From JACDAN01 sp963802375 (GTDB lineage: Bacteria > Actinomycetota > Thermoleophilia > Gaiellales > Gaiellaceae), in assembly GCA_963802375.1 (NCBI GenBank), contig CAWDIJ010000001.1:1-64000 (forward strand): a stretch of 64,000 bases of DNA. The letters are read 5' to 3'. Both the position numbers and the translations under genes were made by a program. Under the pieces are notes generated by a model that saw only the letters and a list, made by a program, of their open reading frames with translations, made no database searches and had not been told where the DNA came from. Positions 60,921 through 64,000 of this stretch are shown here, piece after piece (the stretch's first letter is position 1; each line of letters opens with the position of its first letter).

Positions 60921-61948
60921 GAGAACGCGTCCTGACGCAGCGCGAGCTGAACCGCGCGCTGCTCGCCCGCCAGCTCCTGCTCGAGCGCGGCCGAATGTCG
61001 ATACCGAAGGCGCTGGAGCGGATCGGCGGCATCCAGGCGCAGTACGCACCCGCGATGTACATCGGGCTCTGGTCGCGTCTGGAGGGGTTGGAGCGGGCGG
61101 CGCTGACGCGGGCGCTCGAGCGCCGGTCGGTGATCCAGGCGACTGTGATGCGGGCGACGATCCACCTTGTCTCTCGCGCCGATTACTGGCCCCTGATTGC
61201 GGCGATCCGCGCGGAGCGCCGAGCCTGGTGGGAGCGAACGCACAAGCAGGCCGACCCGAAGCGGGCGCGGGCGGCAGGCAAGCGGCTCCGAGCGTTCCTG
61301 GCCGGCCGGCCGCGTCGCTGGAAGGAGATCCAGGAGCGGTTCGGGCGCGAGGATGCCCTCGCCGGGGCGCAGTACGTCGACCTCGTGCGCGTGCCTCCGT
61401 CCGGCACTTGGGAGCAGCGGCGCGCCGACCTCTACGGCCTCGCCGAAGAGTGGATCGGTCCGGACGAGGCTGATGAGGACGAGGGCCTCGAGCTGCTCGT
61501 CCGCCGCTACCTGAGCGGCTTCGGGCCCGCGAGCCCTGCCGAGGCGGCCGACTTCGGGATGGTCTCGATCACGCGTGTGCGGGCCGTCCTCGATCGGATG
61601 CGACTGCGGCACTTTCGCGACGAGCGCGGCAAGGAGCTCGTCGACCTGCCACATGCGCCGCGTCCCGATCCCGAGACGCCGGCGCCGCCGCGCTTCCTGC
61701 CGGTCTGGGACGCGACGCTCCTCGTCCACGCGCGGCGGACGCAGATTCTCCCCGAGCAGCACCGCCCGAAGGTCTTCAATGTCAAGACCCCAAACTCGGT
61801 CAACACGTTCCTTTTGGACGGCCAGGTCGCGGGCACCTGGCGTTTCGATCGCGACCGGATCTGGATCGACCCGTTCACGCGCATCGCTCGATCGGCACGG
61901 AAGGAGCTCGACGAGGAGGCCGAGCGGCTTGCCGCGTTCCACCGCTAG
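60917..61948 (+). CDS. AlkZ-like winged-helix DNA glycosylase, copy A
   Basis: A 343-residue HTH_42-family protein starting GTG 60917 (VRERVLTQRELNRALLARQL). The family QxQ active-site motif is in ERIGGIQAQYAPAMYIGLWS; HLVSRADYWPLIAAIRAERR and LVRRYLSGFGPASPAEAADF are further conserved blocks. AlkZ proteins excise alkylated or crosslinked bases; QxQ (not QxD) is the AlkZ-type form. It is followed by a second, divergent member, so the two are tandem paralogues. Confidence 0.85.
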   Translation: MRERVLTQRELNRALLARQLLLERGRMSIPKALERIGGIQAQYAPAMYIGLWSRLEGLERAALTRALERRSVIQATVMRATIHLVSRADYWPLIAAIRAERRAWWERTHKQADPKRARAAGKRLRAFLAGRPRRWKEIQERFGREDALAGAQYVDLVRVPPSGTWEQRRADLYGLAEEWIGPDEADEDEGLELLVRRYLSGFGPASPAEAADFGMVSITRVRAVLDRMRLRHFRDERGKELVDLPHAPRPDPETPAPPRFLPVWDATLLVHARRTQILPEQHRPKVFNVKTPNSVNTFLLDGQVAGTWRFDRDRIWIDPFTRIARSARKELDEEAERLAAFHR

Positions 61949-62963
61949 GACGCTCACACAGCGGGAGCTCAACCGCGCGACGTTGGCACGCCAGCTGCTG
62001 CTCGGGCGGGCTCGGCTCCCGGTGGCGCGCGCGCTGGAGCGGCTCTGCGCGATGCAGGCGCAGTCGCCGAAGGCGCCGTACGTCGGCCTCTGGAGCAGGC
62101 TCGAGGGCTTCCGCCTGGAGCAGCTGACGCGTGCGTACGAGCGGAAGCGGGTCGTCCGTTCGACGCTCTTCCGCATCACGATGCAGCTCGTCTCGGCCGC
62201 GGATCATTCGTCCTTCGCAGCGGTCATGCATCGGCGCTGGCGCGACGACTTCACGAACTGGAAGCTGCCGGCGGACGAGTGGGCCGCCCGGCTCGTCCGG
62301 CTGGCGAAGAAGGGGCCGTTCACGTACGCGCAAGCGAACGCCGCCGTGCCGGAGCTTCCGGACCGCTACCGCTGGCGCGTCCGCTGCCTGATTCCGCTCG
62401 TCCATGTGCCGCCTGCGGGCACCTGGGGCAATCACCGCATCCACGTCACGACGGCGGAGCGCTGGCTCGGGCCGACGCGGGTGGACGCGCGAGCCGCTGC
62501 GGCGCTCGTGGTCGAGCGCTACCTCGCAGGGTACGGCCCGGCATCGAAGGCCGACCTCCTCCGCTTCACCGCGCTGCGCGCCGGGGACGTGAACCCAGGC
62601 TTCGAGGAGCTCGAGCCGCGGCTCGTCCGGTTCGAGGCCGAGGACGGCCGGACGCTCTTCGACCTTCGGCGGGCCAAACGTCCGCCTGCGGACACGCCGG
62701 CGCCGGTCCGGTTCTTGCCGGAGTGGGACCACCTGATCCTCGGCTTGGACGACCGGACGCGCGTGCTTCCGCCCGACCTTGCGCCGACGGTGATCAAGAC
62801 GAACGGCGACGTCCTCCCCACCTTCCTCGTGAACGGTGTGGTCGCGGGGCTCTGGAGCTACGAGAACGGCCAGGTGAAGACGGAGCCGTTCGCGCCCCTC
62901 CCGCGCGCCGCACGGCGGGAGCTCGCGGAGGAGGCGACGCGGCTGGCAGCCTTCCTCGCATGA
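61929..62963 (+). CDS. AlkZ-like winged-helix DNA glycosylase, copy B
   Basis: A 344-residue paralogue of the previous gene (TRTLTQRELNRATLARQLLL; RLCAMQAQSPKAPYVGLWSR with QAQ; LVVERYLAGYGPASKADLLR). The TTG at 61929 is the only start that keeps the N-terminal helix; it overlaps copy A by 20 bases. Overall similarity to copy A is obvious but low, so the duplication is old. It ends overlapping the dehydratase start (ATGA). Confidence 0.84.
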   Translation: MPRSTARTLTQRELNRATLARQLLLGRARLPVARALERLCAMQAQSPKAPYVGLWSRLEGFRLEQLTRAYERKRVVRSTLFRITMQLVSAADHSSFAAVMHRRWRDDFTNWKLPADEWAARLVRLAKKGPFTYAQANAAVPELPDRYRWRVRCLIPLVHVPPAGTWGNHRIHVTTAERWLGPTRVDARAAAALVVERYLAGYGPASKADLLRFTALRAGDVNPGFEELEPRLVRFEAEDGRTLFDLRRAKRPPADTPAPVRFLPEWDHLILGLDDRTRVLPPDLAPTVIKTNGDVLPTFLVNGVVAGLWSYENGQVKTEPFAPLPRAARRELAEEATRLAAFLA

Positions 62964-63913
62964 AGCCGCCGAGCTTCGGCGACGTGATCGCGGCCCGCGA
63001 GCGGATCGCGCCGCATCTGCGGCCGACGCCGCTCTACCGCTGGCCGGCGTTGAGCGAGCTCGTCGGCGCGGACGTCCTGGTGAAGCACGAGAACCACCAA
63101 CCGGTGGGCGCCTTCAAGGTGCGCGGCGGAGTCAACCTCGTCTCGCAGCTCTCGGAGGACGAGCGCCAACGCGGGCTGATTGCCGCGTCGACCGGGAACC
63201 ACGGACAGTCGATCGCGTTCGCAGCCAAGCGCTTCGGCGTCAGGGCGATCGTCTGCGTCCCCGAGGGTGCGAACCCGCTGAAGGTCTCCGCGATCGAGGC
63301 CCTCGGCGCCGAGATCGTCATGGAGGGCGGCGACTTCGACGAGGCTCGCGAGCACTGCGAGGGCCTGGCGCAGGAGCACGGCTACCGCTACGTCCATTCC
63401 GGCGACGAACCGCATCTCATCGCAGGCGTCGCGACGGAGACGCTCGAGATCCTCGAGGAGCTGCCCGAGACGGACGTCGTGATAGTCCCAATCGGAGGCG
63501 GCAGCGGCGCGGCCGGTGCGTGCATCGCAGCCGGCGGGATGGGTGGGTCGGCGCGAGTGATCGGCGTGCAGTCGGACGCCGCGCCGGCCGCCTATCGCTC
63601 GTGGAAGTCGCGCTCGCTGGTCGAGGACGAGATGCTGTCCTCCGCGGAAGGCCTTGCCACCAGGACGGCGTTCGAGCTGCCGCAGCGGATCCTCCGGGAG
63701 CTTCTCGACGACTTCGTGCTCGTTAGCGAGCAGGAGATCCTGGAGGCAACGCGGTTGATGATCGAAGGCACGCGCAACCTGGTGGAGCCGGCCGGCGCCG
63801 CGCCACTCGCCGCCGCCCTCCGGCTGCGCGAGCAGCTCGCAGGCAAGCGGGTCGCGCTCGTCTGCAGCGGCGGGAACATCAGCCTCGACCAGCTCCGCAC
63901 CGTGCTCGCATGA
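62960..63913 (+). CDS. PLP-dependent threonine/serine dehydratase-family protein
   Basis: A 317-residue fold-type II PLP enzyme. The Schiff-base Lys is in KHENHQPVGAFKVRGGVNLV; the substrate loop is STGNHGQSIAFAAKRFGVRA; the phosphate-binding loop is IPIGGGSGAAG-like (VPIGGGSGAAGACIAAGG). LVCSGGNISL is the C-terminal cofactor ring contact. There is no regulatory ACT domain, so it resembles catabolic threonine dehydratase, serine racemase or hydroxyaspartate dehydratase. ATG 62960 overlaps the upstream stop. Confidence 0.89.
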   Translation: MKPPSFGDVIAARERIAPHLRPTPLYRWPALSELVGADVLVKHENHQPVGAFKVRGGVNLVSQLSEDERQRGLIAASTGNHGQSIAFAAKRFGVRAIVCVPEGANPLKVSAIEALGAEIVMEGGDFDEAREHCEGLAQEHGYRYVHSGDEPHLIAGVATETLEILEELPETDVVIVPIGGGSGAAGACIAAGGMGGSARVIGVQSDAAPAAYRSWKSRSLVEDEMLSSAEGLATRTAFELPQRILRELLDDFVLVSEQEILEATRLMIEGTRNLVEPAGAAPLAAALRLREQLAGKRVALVCSGGNISLDQLRTVLA

Positions 63914-64000
63914 CCGAGAACGTCGTCGTCGGGACGAAGTTGCTCTTCGAGAACGAGCGGATCCGGGTCTGGGACATCACGCTCGAGCCAGGCAAGCGGC
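63910..64000 (+). CDS. Cupin-domain protein, partial at window end
   Basis: ATG 63910 overlaps the dehydratase stop. The visible residues MTENVVVGTKLLFENERIRV and WDITLEPGKR are typical of small cupins, with the strand just before the metal-binding motif. The gene continues outside the window. Confidence 0.6.
   Translation, partial: MTENVVVGTKLLFENERIRVWDITLEPGKR

Overview
The window is high-GC bacterial chromosome with long runs of coupled, ATGA-overlapping genes. Aerobic CO dehydrogenase, ROK-controlled sugar uptake, many class III cyclases, DUF5995/DUF6510/DUF899 proteins and frequent GTG/TTG starts point to an actinobacterium, most likely an uncultured soil Thermoleophilia (Gaiellales/Solirubrobacterales-like). 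This is inferred from gene content only; there is no rRNA here.

Layout: (1) 1-8.1 kb, minus strand: a CO dehydrogenase operon. Five tandem small single-pass membrane proteins run into coxM, coxS, coxL (form I, AYRCSFR active-site loop), coxD and coxE. coxL, coxD and coxE carry many frameshifts. Two XdhC/CoxF/CoxI-type cofactor genes follow at 8.1-10 kb, one fused to a YHS domain. (2) 10-17 kb: a sugar ABC importer (binding protein, permease, double ATPase) with a TIM-barrel isomerase and a Gfo/Idh/MocA oxidoreductase, divergent from a ROK repressor across a region with two direct-repeat operators. (3) 17-24 kb: an MMPL transporter and a signalling operon (response regulator, frameshifted histidine kinase, cyclase fused to a NarL-type regulator). 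(4) 24-34.7 kb: a PAP2 gene, an MFS-PAP2-GT2 triple fusion, a diacylglycerol-kinase-like gene, a DUF2867 gene and a GAF-cyclase. About 4.45 kb of this is tandemly duplicated, and the intact and broken genes alternate between copies. (5) 34.7-43 kb: LigD-type polymerase, sensor kinase plus FIST protein, DUF5995, DUF899, cyclase-YHS, a multicopper oxidase remnant and a cyclic-nucleotide-binding protein. (6) 42.5-50.1 kb: a small leader-like protein coupled to a haem-oxygenase-fold iron enzyme, then an amidase, a TIM-barrel protein and a three-gene operon of caspase-like protease, LCAT-type lipase and a second, large caspase-like protease. (7) 50.3-58 kb: LuxR regulator, vanadium-haloperoxidase-like protein, gamma-glutamyltransferase, trypsin-like protease, small secreted protein, tRNA-Ala(CGC) and a collagen-like secreted protein. 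(8) 58.4-64 kb, plus strand: a tightly packed operon of a sulfite-oxidase-like molybdoenzyme, its flavin reductase, DUF6510, M28 peptidase, two AlkZ-like glycosylases, a PLP dehydratase and a cupin running off the end.

The strongest candidates for something undescribed are the five-protein membrane module in front of coxMSL, the caspase-lipase-caspase operon beside cell-wall enzymes, and the leader-peptide-like gene coupled to an iron oxygenase-fold enzyme. Frameshifts are dense in 1-4.3 kb, 21.4-22.3 kb and the duplicated block; many may be assembly errors, so broken genes should be read with that in mind.
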